64,000 nucleotides of DNA from Candidatus Ornithospirochaeta avicola (GCA_019113245.1 DXHU01000023.1:62001-126000); one strand, 5' to 3'; positions 54,548-62,732 are shown, counted from the first letter of the stretch. Notes: generated by a model from the letters alone, not told the origin. A program made the numbers and translations.

Positions 54548-55884
54548 ACGCATTCAAAGCTTATGACATAAGGGGAATATGGAACAAGGACTTCAATTGC
54601 AATGACGTGTATAAAATCGGGCTTGCACTGCCTTCTCTGCTTGAGGCTCCATTTGTCGCAGTGGGACGCGATGTGAGGCTTTCAAGTCCCGAAATCCATG
54701 AGGCTCTCATAAACGGAATAACCGATAGTGGATGCACTGTCTATGATATCGGTCTTGCAACTACTCCTATGGTCTATTTTGCAACTGTGTTTTTGAAAGC
54801 AAAAGCAAGTGTGCAGATTACAGCAAGCCATAACCCGAAGGAATATAACGGACTGAAGATAAGCACAACAGATGCACTTCCGGTTGGAAAGGATACAGGG
54901 CTTCTTGAGCTTGAGAAGATGATGAACAGCAGCCTGCAGAAGGCAGAGATAAAAGGAGAAGTCAAGGATGCCTCCTATATAAGGGATGAATATATCAAGT
55001 ACCTGAAAACCTTTGCCCCCGATTTTGGAGAGCTGAATATCTCCGTTGACTGCTCAAATGGCATGTCCAGCCTGATCGTCAAGGATATCCTTCCTCCTTC
55101 CTGCCGTTATATCTATGACACATTTGACGGCTCTTTCCCTCATCATGAACCAAACCCGCTGGAAGAAAAGAACTGCGAGGATATAAAAAAGGAAACAGTC
55201 AGGAACAAAAGCGATGTGGGCGTAATCTATGACGGGGATGCTGACCGCGTCATGTTCATTGATGAAAAGGGGCGCTTCATCCAACCTGACTATGTTACGG
55301 CAATACTAGGGCTCTATTACAATAAAAAGGGTCTGACAGGAAATGTCCTTGTAGACATAAGGACAAGCAGGAGTACAATTGAATTCCTTGAGAGTCTTGG
55401 CTTTAATGTGCATATCTGGAAAGTCGGACATGCATATGCGAAGCTGAAGATAAGGGAAATAGATGCTGTATTTGGCGGCGAGCTTGCAGGACACTACTAT
55501 TTCAGACGCGATTTCTTCAACTGTGACAGCGGTATTCTTGCAAGTCTTCTTGTGCTCTCTGTCGTAGCAGATTTGAAGAAAAACGGCTCGAAGCTTTCTG
55601 ACCTTGTCGATTCAATAATAAAATACAGCAACACTGGAGAAGTCAACTTCCGCCTTGAGAGAAAGGATGATGCAATAAAGGCCCTGCTGGAAGTCTACAG
55701 AAAGGAAAATCCTCTCAGGATTCTCGACTTTGACGGCTACAGGATTGAATTTGACTCCTGGTGGTTCAATATCAGGAAGAGCAACACAGAGCCATATCTG
55801 CGCCTTGTCCTTGAAGCAAAGGATGAAGAAGAGATGCTGAAGCACAGAAAAGAGATTGAAGAGATAATAAAAGCTTATCTTTGA
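54544..55884 (+). CDS. Phosphomannomutase/phosphoglucomutase
   Basis: Alpha-D-phosphohexomutase of 446 residues, interconverting hexose-1- and hexose-6-phosphates. The phosphoserine loop is QITASHNPKEYNG (Ser95), the Mg loop VIYDGDADRVMFID, the sugar loop GGELAGHYY and the phosphate-binding loop RKSNTEPYLRL; all four domains are present. Family members named ManB, AlgC or PgcA cannot be told apart, and both mannose and glucose substrates are possible. The start is TTG with GGAGG six bases upstream. galE follows. Confidence 0.9.
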   Translation: MNAFKAYDIRGIWNKDFNCNDVYKIGLALPSLLEAPFVAVGRDVRLSSPEIHEALINGITDSGCTVYDIGLATTPMVYFATVFLKAKASVQITASHNPKEYNGLKISTTDALPVGKDTGLLELEKMMNSSLQKAEIKGEVKDASYIRDEYIKYLKTFAPDFGELNISVDCSNGMSSLIVKDILPPSCRYIYDTFDGSFPHHEPNPLEEKNCEDIKKETVRNKSDVGVIYDGDADRVMFIDEKGRFIQPDYVTAILGLYYNKKGLTGNVLVDIRTSRSTIEFLESLGFNVHIWKVGHAYAKLKIREIDAVFGGELAGHYYFRRDFFNCDSGILASLLVLSVVADLKKNGSKLSDLVDSIIKYSNTGEVNFRLERKDDAIKALLEVYRKENPLRILDFDGYRIEFDSWWFNIRKSNTEPYLRLVLEAKDEEEMLKHRKEIEEIIKAYL

Positions 55885-55937
55885 AGCTTTATCATTTGAT
55901 ACTCATGATGTAAGATGAAAAATAAGGAGAAATAGAA

Positions 55938-56921
55938 ATGAAAGTATTATTGTTTGGTGGTGCAGGCTATATCGGAACACATGTTGCACTTGCATTCCTT
56001 GACAGAGGAGATACTGTAGGTATTTTCGACAATCTCTCAAGCGGTCTTGAGAGCAATGTCAGCCCTAAGGCCAAGTTCTATCTTGGAGACATCCTTGACA
56101 GAGAGAGAGTAAGCGAAGTCCTTTCAGAAGGCTGGGATGTTGCTGTTCATCTTGCTGCATTCAAGGCAGCCGGAGAGAGCATGATTAAGCCTGAGAAATA
56201 CAGCGAGAACAACATCACTGGCTCACTCATCATGATTACAGAATGCGTCAAGCACGGATGCAAGAACATTATCCTCTCATCCAGTGCCGCAACATATGGA
56301 GAGCCCAAATATCTTCCTATTGATGAAAATCATCCGACAAATCCTGAAAACTACTATGGCTATACTAAGCTCTGTATTGAAGAGAACCTTGCATGGTATG
56401 CAAAGCTCAAGGGAATCAACTTTGCAGCGCTTCGCTATTTTAATGCAGCAGGATATGACACGACAGGAAGGATGACAGGACTTGAGAGAAATCCTGCAAA
56501 CCTCATTCCAGTTGTCATGGAAGCAGCATGTGGCATGAGAGACCATGTTGCTATTTTCGGTGATGACTACCCCACTGAAGATGGAACGGGCGTAAGAGAT
56601 TATGTCCATGTCACAGACCTTGCAGACGGACACGTGAAGGCTGCGGACTATCTTGTCAAGAACAACAAAAGCCTCATTGTCAACCTCGGAAGCGAGAGCG
56701 GACTTTCTGTCAAGCAGATTGTTGATGCATCCAGAAGAATCACCGGAGTGGATATCAAGGCAGTAATGTCTCCACGCCGCGCAGGAGATCCAGCTAAGCT
56801 TGTTGCAACAAGTGCAAAGGCAAAGGAAATTCTCGGCTGGGAAGCAAAATATAGTGATCTTGACACCATCATCTCATCAACATGGAATGTGTATAAGATG
56901 AATATGGAAAAGAAGAACTAA
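55938..56921 (+). CDS. galE: UDP-glucose 4-epimerase
   Basis: Short-chain dehydrogenase fold enzyme of 327 residues that interconverts UDP-glucose and UDP-galactose. NAD motif FGGAGYIGTHVAL, LAAFKAAGESM, SSSAATYGEP with the catalytic Ser/Thr, YYGYTKLCIEE with the Tyr-x3-Lys pair, and GTGVRDYVHVTDLADGH. Length is normal. AAGGAG Shine-Dalgarno. With the upstream mutase it could supply UDP-sugars for surface polysaccharide or use galactose. Confidence 0.94.
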   Translation: MKVLLFGGAGYIGTHVALAFLDRGDTVGIFDNLSSGLESNVSPKAKFYLGDILDRERVSEVLSEGWDVAVHLAAFKAAGESMIKPEKYSENNITGSLIMITECVKHGCKNIILSSSAATYGEPKYLPIDENHPTNPENYYGYTKLCIEENLAWYAKLKGINFAALRYFNAAGYDTTGRMTGLERNPANLIPVVMEAACGMRDHVAIFGDDYPTEDGTGVRDYVHVTDLADGHVKAADYLVKNNKSLIVNLGSESGLSVKQIVDASRRITGVDIKAVMSPRRAGDPAKLVATSAKAKEILGWEAKYSDLDTIISSTWNVYKMNMEKKN

Positions 56922-56946
56922 GTATCATCCTTGCTTTTCAAAACCA

Positions 56947-56981
56947 TCCCTTACCCTTATAATTCAGGTAAGGGATTTTTT
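56947..56981 (+). terminator. galE terminator overlapping the dpaL ribosome-binding site
   Basis: TCCCTTACC, 11-base loop, GGTAAGGGA (nine perfect pairs) and six T residues. The loop contains TATAAT (56958-56963), and AAGGGA in the 3' arm is six bases before the dpaL ATG. Confidence 0.88.
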
Positions 56982-58211
56982 ATGCGAGATTTTGACTATA
57001 TTGTAAGAACAAAGAAAAAAGATTATTCGGTTGCTGAACACTATTTCGATATTTCCTATGCACGCGATGCAAGGCGGTTTCACCGTCAGATTCCAGGTTA
57101 CAAGGTCACTCCTCTTGTAAGCCTTGAAAATCTTGCTCAGATGCTTGGCCTGGGTGGAATATATGTAAAGGATGAACAGAAGAGACTGTCTTTAAATTCA
57201 TTCAAGGTAATGGGCGGCTCCTATGCTGTATACCGCCTTTTAAAGAAATATCTGAAAAAGGAAAATGAGGATCTGTCATTTAACTATCTTATAAGCGATG
57301 AAATCCACAGCAGGATAAAGAATATAACACTTGCATCAGCAACTGACGGCAATCACGGCAAGGGAATTGCATGGGCAGCCCAGCAGCTACGGCTGCGCTG
57401 CGTAATCTATGTTCATAAGGAGACAAGCCAGCCAAGAATCGATGCAATAAAGCGATATGGGGCTGAAGTCATAGTTGTTGACGGGAATTATGATGATGCA
57501 GTGCGTCAGGTGGCCCTTGATGCAAAGAAAAACGGATGGACAATTGTTTCTGACACATCTTGGCCCGGCTATGAGGAAATTCCTTCCTGGATAATGCAAG
57601 GATACACGACAATCATGCTTGAAGCACAGGAAGAATTTGCAGGACTTGGAATAGTCAAGCCCACTCATATCTTCGTTCAGGCCGGAGTTGGGGCCCTAGC
57701 TGCAGCTACAATAGGATTCTATGCATCACTGTTTAAAGAGAACAGTCCTAAGTTCATAGTTGTCGAGCCTGATAAAGCTGCATGCATATTTGAGACCGCA
57801 AAATACAATGACGGAGAGCTTCACAGCGTCAAAGGAGATCTTGATACAATCATGGCAGGTCTTGCATGCGGAGATCCCAGCCCTATTGCATGGAAGGTGC
57901 TGGACAACACTGCAGACTGTTTTATAAAGGTTCCAGATTACACAGCCGCAAGGGGAATGAGAATCCTTGCTGTTCCTCTCAGTGGAGATCCATTTGTAAT
58001 AAGCGGAGAAAGTGGCGCAGTGCCTCTTGGAACACTCTACTCTATAATGACAGAAGAAGGGACTGAGGGACTGAGGAAGGTGCTCGGCCTTGATGAGATG
58101 TCAAATGTACTTGTCATCAATACAGAAGGAAACACGGACCCGATTCATTTCCGCCAGATTCTCTGGGATGGACTTGACAACGTTCCTCATGCATATCTTA
58201 CAAAGCACTGA
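56982..58211 (+). CDS. dpaL: Diaminopropionate ammonia-lyase
   Basis: PLP enzyme of fold type II, 409 residues, that splits 2,3-diaminopropionate to pyruvate and ammonia; E. coli YgeX is the model. The PLP lysine is Lys75 in LNSFKVMGGSYA, TDGNHGKGIAWAAQ binds the phosphate or substrate, VQAGVGALAAATIGFY is the glycine loop, and SGESGAVPLGTL follows. The start at 56982 uses AAGGGA from the galE terminator stem; 17 extra codons upstream are inside that hairpin. It probably supports use of diaminopropionate or D-serine as nitrogen or carbon source. Confidence 0.9.
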   Translation: MRDFDYIVRTKKKDYSVAEHYFDISYARDARRFHRQIPGYKVTPLVSLENLAQMLGLGGIYVKDEQKRLSLNSFKVMGGSYAVYRLLKKYLKKENEDLSFNYLISDEIHSRIKNITLASATDGNHGKGIAWAAQQLRLRCVIYVHKETSQPRIDAIKRYGAEVIVVDGNYDDAVRQVALDAKKNGWTIVSDTSWPGYEEIPSWIMQGYTTIMLEAQEEFAGLGIVKPTHIFVQAGVGALAAATIGFYASLFKENSPKFIVVEPDKAACIFETAKYNDGELHSVKGDLDTIMAGLACGDPSPIAWKVLDNTADCFIKVPDYTAARGMRILAVPLSGDPFVISGESGAVPLGTLYSIMTEEGTEGLRKVLGLDEMSNVLVINTEGNTDPIHFRQILWDGLDNVPHAYLTKH

Positions 58212-58217
58212 TTCACG

Positions 58218-58236
58218 GCCACGCAACATGCGTGGC
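58218..58236. terminator. Hairpin after dpaL
   Basis: GCCACGC, loop AACAT, GCGTGGC: seven perfect pairs starting seven bases after the dpaL stop. The following TATTATATT is only weakly U-rich. Confidence 0.4.
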
Positions 58237-58257
58237 TATTATATTGATAGTTTAAAT

Positions 58258-58294
58258 TGGCATGCAAGTTGGCACGATGGCATGGAAAATGGCA
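58258..58294. repeat. Four TGGCA direct repeats
   Basis: TGGCA at 58258, 58270, 58278 and 58290, spaced 12, 8 and 12 bases, in the 190-base gap between dpaL and tRNA-Asn. No reading frame is present. Confidence 0.35.
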
Positions 58295-58340
58295 GAACTG
58301 GTAGGAAAAAAATAATTCTACACAGTGTATAAAACCTGCA

Positions 58341-58388
58341 AAAAAAGAACCCCAGAGAACAATTTTGTTCTTCAAGGGGTCTTTTTTA
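58341..58388. terminator. Bidirectional terminator between dpaL and tRNA-Asn
   Basis: A composite hairpin: outer arms AAGAACCCC and GGGGTCTT with one bulged A, inner arms AGAACA and TGTTCT. T-runs follow on both strands, so it can serve dpaL and the minus-strand tRNA. Confidence 0.85.
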
Positions 58389-58399
58389 ATTGTTTAAAA

Positions 58400-58472
58400 C
58401 TCCCCCGGAGGGATTTGAACCCCCGACAGGGTGGTTAACAGCCACCTGCTCTACCGCCTGAGCTACAGGAGA
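58400..58472 (-). tRNA. tRNA-Asn (anticodon GTT)
   Basis: Acceptor stem TCTCCTG/CGGGGGA (two G-U pairs), D-arm GCTCAGGCGGTAGAGC, anticodon stem GGTGG/CCACC with loop CTGTTAA (anticodon GTT), T-arm GGGGGTTCAAATCCCTC. The discriminator is G as usual for tRNA-Asn. CCA is not encoded. Confidence 0.96.
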
Positions 58473-58489
58473 ATTCTTTAACCTTGATG

Positions 58490-58519
58490 ATGATAACTGA
58501 AAACTCATTTTATTGTCAA
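58490..58519 (-). promoter_or_regulatory. Promoter of tRNA-Asn
   Basis: TTGACA (58514-58519), 18-base spacer, TATCAT (58490-58495). A second TTGACA lies 12 bases further upstream. Confidence 0.6.
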
Positions 58520-58572
58520 TAATATTGTCAAAAAATTTTTTAAATGTGCCTATTTATTGAAGCAAATAAAAA

Positions 58573-59943
58573 TCATGCTATCATGCTCTTCTTGTCAATT
58601 TCCTTGAATACTCTTCTCACAAATATGATTGCAAGTATTGCAAGGACAAGTTCTGCTACCGGCTGAGCAAATGAAAGGCCAAAAAGAGGGTATATTCTGT
58701 TGAGAATTATAAGAAGAGGAATTTCGAGCACAATCTTCCTGCATATTGCGAATAAGAGTGAATAATGACCTTTTCCTGTGGACTGAAAAAGTCCTACGGA
58801 TATGAAATCTAGAGTAAGGAATGGAAGTGCCAGACAGAATCCTCTTAGCAGACTGGATCCCGTTTTTACAATCTCATCATTGTCCATGAATATTTCTGTA
58901 AGCTGAGGTGCAAACATAAGGAAAAGCGTCATCATCAGGAGCATGAAAGCAAGCGACATACGGATTGTGAACATATAGGATTTTTTGAATCGCTCTCCGT
59001 TGCCTGCAGCCCAGCTATAGCTCAAGATTGGCATTATACCCTGAGAAAGTCCAAAATTCATATTGGTCGGAACCTGGTTTATCTTCTGTGCAATGCCCAT
59101 TGCAGCAACTGCTGATGCGCCGAAGGCTGCAGTGAAATTATTCAGTATTGTCATTCCTGTGACATTCAAAAGGTTCTGTATTGAAGAAGGAATTCCTACA
59201 GCACAGATTCCCTTGACTATGTTCTTTCTCAATGTGAGGTACTTTATGTTCACGCACACAAACGTGCTTTTCCTCTTCAAGAAGATATATGTCAAAAAAT
59301 ACATGCAGGCAAAGACATTTGATATGCATGTTGCAAGACCGGCCCCTTCTGCCTTCATTCCCAGTCCCCAGGGAAGAATGAAGAACGGATCAAGAATCAT
59401 ATTCAGTATGCAGCCGGAAATCGTTCCTATGCTTGCGTGCATCGCACTGCCCTCGCTGCGGACAAGATATGCCATGACGACATTTATGATTGAAAAAGGA
59501 GCTCCTATGCTGACTGTCCAGAACAGATAGCCCTCGGTAGCCTCTGCTGTAACACTGTCTGCACCCAGCATTACAAGAAGACTGTCCATGCAGAAATATG
59601 AAAAAACTGAGAAAAGCAGGGATAAGAAAAGAGATGCATAGAAACCGAAAACAGAGCTTCTCTTGACTGTATCATAATCCTTTCTTCCAAGGGAAGAACT
59701 CATCATATATGATGTTCCTACCCCGAAGAGGTTATTGACTGCGTTGAATGCAAGAAGCACAGGAGCAGCAAGAGTAACAGCAGCATTCTCAACTGGGTCT
59801 GAGAGCATTCCTACAAAGAATGTGTCAGCAAGATTATAGAGCACCATCACAAGGGATGAGAGAATTGTGGGAATAGTCAGTGTCAGTACGGCCTTTGAGA
59901 TTTTAGCATTCTCAAAGAGATCCAATCTTTTTTCATCAAGCAT
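58573..59943 (-). CDS. MATE-family efflux transporter
   Basis: Inner-membrane exchanger of 456 residues with 12 predicted helices in two homologous halves, as in NorM/MepA/VmrA. LTIPTILSSLVMVLYNLADTF with LADTFFVG is the first-helix signature; AQKINQVPTNMNFGLSQGIMPI is the matching motif in the second half. It exports cationic drugs or metabolites using a Na+ or H+ gradient; substrate not predictable. AGAAGGT lies before the ATG. A decayed second MATE gene is at 30590-31373. Confidence 0.92.
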   Translation of the reverse strand: MLDEKRLDLFENAKISKAVLTLTIPTILSSLVMVLYNLADTFFVGMLSDPVENAAVTLAAPVLLAFNAVNNLFGVGTSYMMSSSLGRKDYDTVKRSSVFGFYASLFLSLLFSVFSYFCMDSLLVMLGADSVTAEATEGYLFWTVSIGAPFSIINVVMAYLVRSEGSAMHASIGTISGCILNMILDPFFILPWGLGMKAEGAGLATCISNVFACMYFLTYIFLKRKSTFVCVNIKYLTLRKNIVKGICAVGIPSSIQNLLNVTGMTILNNFTAAFGASAVAAMGIAQKINQVPTNMNFGLSQGIMPILSYSWAAGNGERFKKSYMFTIRMSLAFMLLMMTLFLMFAPQLTEIFMDNDEIVKTGSSLLRGFCLALPFLTLDFISVGLFQSTGKGHYSLLFAICRKIVLEIPLLIILNRIYPLFGLSFAQPVAELVLAILAIIFVRRVFKEIDKKSMIA

Positions 59944-59964
59944 ATTACCTTCTTTTTTAAGGAC

Positions 59965-60276
59965 TCAGAAATCGAGCTTACCATCAATTGATACAGAGGT
60001 GTCTTTAATCAGGCGCGAAGGATCTGAAGCATAATATCCAATCTTATCAAGGGAAAAATCTCCATGATAGGATGCAGAGACATCCACATCAAGATTTGCC
60101 TCTTTATTCTCCTCATTTTCCATATCTTCAATCTCAAGATCTATTTCCTCTCCGTGTTTTTCTTCAAGCGGATAGATATCAGCACGTATCTCATGAAAAA
60201 TGAGAAAAAGCATTAGCATCACACAAAAAAGAAGAAAGAAAAGGACGATGAGCGCTCTTCTGAGTTTTTTATTCAC
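59965..60276 (-). CDS. Small membrane-anchored acidic protein, unknown
   Basis: 103 residues from a GTG start. Basic start, one transmembrane helix (ALIVLFFLLFCVMLMLFLIF), then a strongly acidic stretch (LEIEDMENEENKEANLDVDV) and a C-terminal part rich in Asp and Ser. Not recognised. A TATATT box ends six bases before the GTG; this lies in the T-run of the 5'-nucleotidase terminator, so promoter and start are both uncertain. It is upstream of the MATE gene on the same strand and may be co-transcribed. Confidence 0.5.
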   Translation of the reverse strand: MNKKLRRALIVLFFLLFCVMLMLFLIFHEIRADIYPLEEKHGEEIDLEIEDMENEENKEANLDVDVSASYHGDFSLDKIGYYASDPSRLIKDTSVSIDGKLDF

Positions 60277-60286
60277 AGCATTAATA

Positions 60287-60316
60287 TAAAAAGGGACTCA
60301 GGCATTGCCTAGTCCC
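60287..60316 (-). terminator. Terminator of the 5'-nucleotidase gene
   Basis: Minus strand GGGACT-AGGC-AAT-GCCT-G-AGTCCC then TTTTT: ten base pairs with one bulged G. Confidence 0.88.
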
Positions 60317-60340
60317 CTAAGTGTTTTTTACCTGTATTTG

Positions 60341-62053
60341 TCAGTTTACAGGGTAGTTTGCGCTAAGATAGTCAGCAAAGATTTCATTGAGAACTCTTCC
60401 TTCCTGGACAACCTTGCCAAACATTGTATATCCATCTCCGCCTGCAGCCATGAAGTCATTTGTAGCGACAAGGTATGTCTCCTCCTTGTCAATTGGCTGG
60501 CCGTTTAAAAGAACATTCAGAATTCTCTCTCCTGCAGGATTCTCGATGTTGTACACTACAGTGAGGTCTGTCTGACTGAATGCTCCGTTTTCCTCAGGAA
60601 GAACTGAGTATCCCCATTCAAGAGCCTCATAGACCTCTGCTCCTGTTATCTCACATACATTGAGGACATTTGTGAAAGGAAGAGTGTCATTGACCATTCC
60701 GAGTGTGACATCACCTTTCTTGATGCTTGCTCTGATTCCTCCACCGTTTATAATTGTGAAGTCAGCGCCGCTTTCCTCTGTAAGAGCCTTACAGACAAGC
60801 TCTGAAAGGTTTGTCTTTCTTGTTCTTACATTGCTTCTCTCTCCATCCAAATCCTCATCTACTGTTGCAATTACACGGCTTAATGCCTCATCAAGCTTTG
60901 CATTCACGCTGTCAATATATGCAAGCACCTGAGCATCATCAGAAATCTCACTTATGCCATAATGCTGTGCAATCTCGCTTGATGCAGGATCAGCAACATC
61001 CTCTGCTGTAATTAAGAGTGCTGTCTCATCCACAGCCTTTCCGTTTTCAACCCTGATATCAACAAGACCGATGTTGTTCATGTACTGGCCGGCAGATACT
61101 ACAAGAGTTCCGTTAACATAGTTATCCCCTGTAAGCTCGCTGTGGCTATGGCCGTCAATGAAGAGATCGATTCCGTCAATGTTCTCGCATACATATGTAC
61201 TTGTGACTCCGGATATTCCGTCATCAACTATTCCAAGATGTCCTACGACTATTACATAGTCAGCATACTGATGAGCAAGATCAACTGCCTTCTGTGCATT
61301 ATTGACGACTTCATCGCTCATGAATTCTATTCCTTCTGTATACTTAGGATGTGCCTTGATTTTTGTATCCGGTGTTGTCAGGCCGAAGACACATACCTTG
61401 AAGCCATTAAATGAATAGAGCTGATAAGGCTGGAGAAGAAGATTTCCATCCTCATCTGTGATGTTTGCAGAAAGCACGCGAAGATCTGAATTTGCTTCTG
61501 CCTTTGCAGCAAGATCAAGAATGTTCTGATAGCCATAATTGAAATCATGGTTGCCAGGAACAACTACATCATAGCCTACAAGTGCCAGCAGATCTCCGAT
61601 TGTAGAACCGTTGAAGAAGTTAGCAAAATTTGTTCCGTGTGTCACATCTCCGGCATCTATTACAAGGACATTGTCAGTGACATTCCTTGCCTGCTTGATG
61701 ATTGAAGAGAGCTTGCTGTATCCGATAGAGCCATCCTCCCCTTCTGTAACACGGGCATGAACATCATTTGTATGGAAAATATAGAGATCAAATGCATCAG
61801 CTCCATCCTCACTCTTTGTAATCATTTCAACTCCAAACGGATAGCCTTCCGGTTCTCCTTCTTCATCTGAAATCACTACGTCAGCTGAAGGTGCTGGGGC
61901 AGGTGCCGGTGCTGGTGCAACTGGAAGAGTCATCTGCGGAATGACTATTTCTGGAACAGATTCGACTTTTTCCGTTGTTGAACATCCTGCAAGAGCAAAG
62001 ACAAGCAGAATGCTTACCAGTGCAGCTATTAGCTTTTTAGGAAAATGTTTCAT
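60341..62053 (-). CDS. Lipoprotein 5'-nucleotidase/UshA-like phosphoesterase
   Basis: 570 residues. Lipobox LVFALAGC (Cys24), then a Pro-Ala linker of PAPAPAPAPS type (about residues 41-52) before the catalytic part. The metallophosphatase domain shows YIFHTNDVHARV, VIDAGDVTHG, VVPGNHDFNYG, VVGHLG and FIDGHSHSE. The C-terminal 5'-nucleotidase domain shows NGGGIRASIKKGDV, TNVLNVCEITG and VATNDFMAAGGDGY. It would release nucleosides from nucleotides outside the cytoplasm, matching the nucleoside importer at 10.8-15.4 kb. AGGAGG supports the ATG at 62053 over 12 upstream codons. Confidence 0.94.
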   Translation of the reverse strand: MKHFPKKLIAALVSILLVFALAGCSTTEKVESVPEIVIPQMTLPVAPAPAPAPAPSADVVISDEEGEPEGYPFGVEMITKSEDGADAFDLYIFHTNDVHARVTEGEDGSIGYSKLSSIIKQARNVTDNVLVIDAGDVTHGTNFANFFNGSTIGDLLALVGYDVVVPGNHDFNYGYQNILDLAAKAEANSDLRVLSANITDEDGNLLLQPYQLYSFNGFKVCVFGLTTPDTKIKAHPKYTEGIEFMSDEVVNNAQKAVDLAHQYADYVIVVGHLGIVDDGISGVTSTYVCENIDGIDLFIDGHSHSELTGDNYVNGTLVVSAGQYMNNIGLVDIRVENGKAVDETALLITAEDVADPASSEIAQHYGISEISDDAQVLAYIDSVNAKLDEALSRVIATVDEDLDGERSNVRTRKTNLSELVCKALTEESGADFTIINGGGIRASIKKGDVTLGMVNDTLPFTNVLNVCEITGAEVYEALEWGYSVLPEENGAFSQTDLTVVYNIENPAGERILNVLLNGQPIDKEETYLVATNDFMAAGGDGYTMFGKVVQEGRVLNEIFADYLSANYPVN

Positions 62054-62087
62054 AAAACCTCCTGTCCCTCTGCGGGACCACAGATTC

Positions 62088-62096
62088 ATGATAACA
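62088..62096 (-). promoter_or_regulatory. Extended -10 promoter candidate of the 5'-nucleotidase gene
   Basis: Minus-strand TGTTATCAT, TGn followed by TATCAT (5/6). A short GTCCC/GGGAC hairpin lies between it and the Shine-Dalgarno. Confidence 0.4.
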
Positions 62097-62150
62097 CAGC
62101 ATGATTATTATTAAAAATACAAAATGTTAAATTTTTGGACTGGATGAGAC

Positions 62151-62178
62151 AAAAAAAAGACCTGCATTCTCTGCAGGC
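62151..62178 (-). terminator. Terminator of the 56-residue protein gene
   Basis: Minus strand CCTGCA, loop GAGAA, TGCAGG, then TC and eight T residues. Twenty-odd bases after the stop. Confidence 0.9.
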
Positions 62179-62198
62179 CATCTCTCTGAAAGAAGGAA

Positions 62199-62369
62199 TT
62201 ACATAAGATCCTTTGGCTTTCTTGCTGTGTTTCCTGTCTTCTCACAGTATGCAACGTGGCGAAGCTTTCCATTCTCGAATACGCTCTTCATCTTGATAGC
62301 GCCGCCCCATCTGCTTAACAATACCTTAGCACCTTCACGGTGTGCGTTCTTAGAAACGTTACCTGCCAT
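62199..62369 (-). CDS. Small basic protein of 56 residues, unknown
   Basis: MAGNVSKNAHREGAK starts the protein, followed by VLLSRWGGAIKMKSVF, ENGKLRHVAYCEKTGN and TARKPKDLM. It is rich in Lys and Arg with one Cys and one Trp. The gene has every hallmark of reality: GGAGGG eight bases before the ATG, its own TTGAAT-17-TATAAG promoter and a strong terminator. Codons such as AAG, CTT, CGC and CGT resemble the highly expressed ribosomal genes in this window. A small ribosome- or RNA-associated protein is a reasonable guess, but no family was recognised; it is not L28, L33 or L34. Confidence 0.8.
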   Translation of the reverse strand: MAGNVSKNAHREGAKVLLSRWGGAIKMKSVFENGKLRHVAYCEKTGNTARKPKDLM

Positions 62370-62417
62370 ATATGTAGCCCTCCACGATAGGAATTCTTTT
62401 TCTTTTTTGCTTTAAAA

Positions 62418-62446
62418 CTTATAGCAGAAATACGTTCAAAATTCAA
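62418..62446 (-). promoter_or_regulatory. Promoter of the 56-residue protein gene
   Basis: Minus-strand TTGAAT (62441-62446), 17-base spacer, TATAAG (62418-62423), with about 42 bases of leader before the ATG. Confidence 0.65.
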
Positions 62447-62463
62447 GTAAAAGCTATAAGAAA

Positions 62464-62487
62464 ACAAAAAGCCCGGATAAACCGAGC
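62464..62487 (-). terminator. Terminator of tRNA-Thr
   Basis: Minus strand GCTCGG, loop TTTAT, CCGGGC (one G-U), then TTTTTG. Confidence 0.8.
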
Positions 62488-62492
62488 TCTAA

Positions 62493-62566
62493 AGCCCCCT
62501 GTCGGATTCGAACCAACGACCCCGAGATTACAAATCACGTGCTCTGGCCAGCTGAGCTAAGGAGGC
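62493..62566 (-). tRNA. tRNA-Thr (anticodon TGT)
   Basis: Acceptor GCCTCCT/AGGGGGC, D-arm GCTCAGCTGGCCAGAGC, anticodon arm CGTGA-TTTGTAA-TCTCG with anticodon TGT, T-arm GTTGGTTCGAATCCGAC. The anticodon stem has a U-U mismatch at its centre (positions 29-41). CCA is not encoded. Confidence 0.93.
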
Positions 62567-62587
62567 ATGTTTATCGCAACGGATAAG

Positions 62588-62616
62588 AAGATAACAGTTT
62601 TTATGATTCTGTGCAA
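62588..62616 (-). promoter_or_regulatory. Promoter of tRNA-Thr
   Basis: Minus-strand TTGCAC (62611-62616), 17-base spacer ending in TGT, TATCTT (62588-62593). Confidence 0.5.
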
Positions 62617-62689
62617 TATATTTTTTGAAAAAAATTTCTGATTTTCAACATCTTCATCGTCCGTTCGCTTCTTTCCTGTCAGGCAAAAC

Positions 62690-62728
62690 AGAAAAGAACG
62701 GGGCCTGACACAGTCTCAAGCCCCGCTG
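62690..62728 (-). terminator. Terminator of the InlB-repeat protein gene
   Basis: Minus strand CGGGGCTTGA and TCAGGCCCCG form a ten-pair stem (one G-U) with a seven-base loop, followed by TTCTTTT. Confidence 0.8.
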
Positions 62729-62732
62729 CTCT

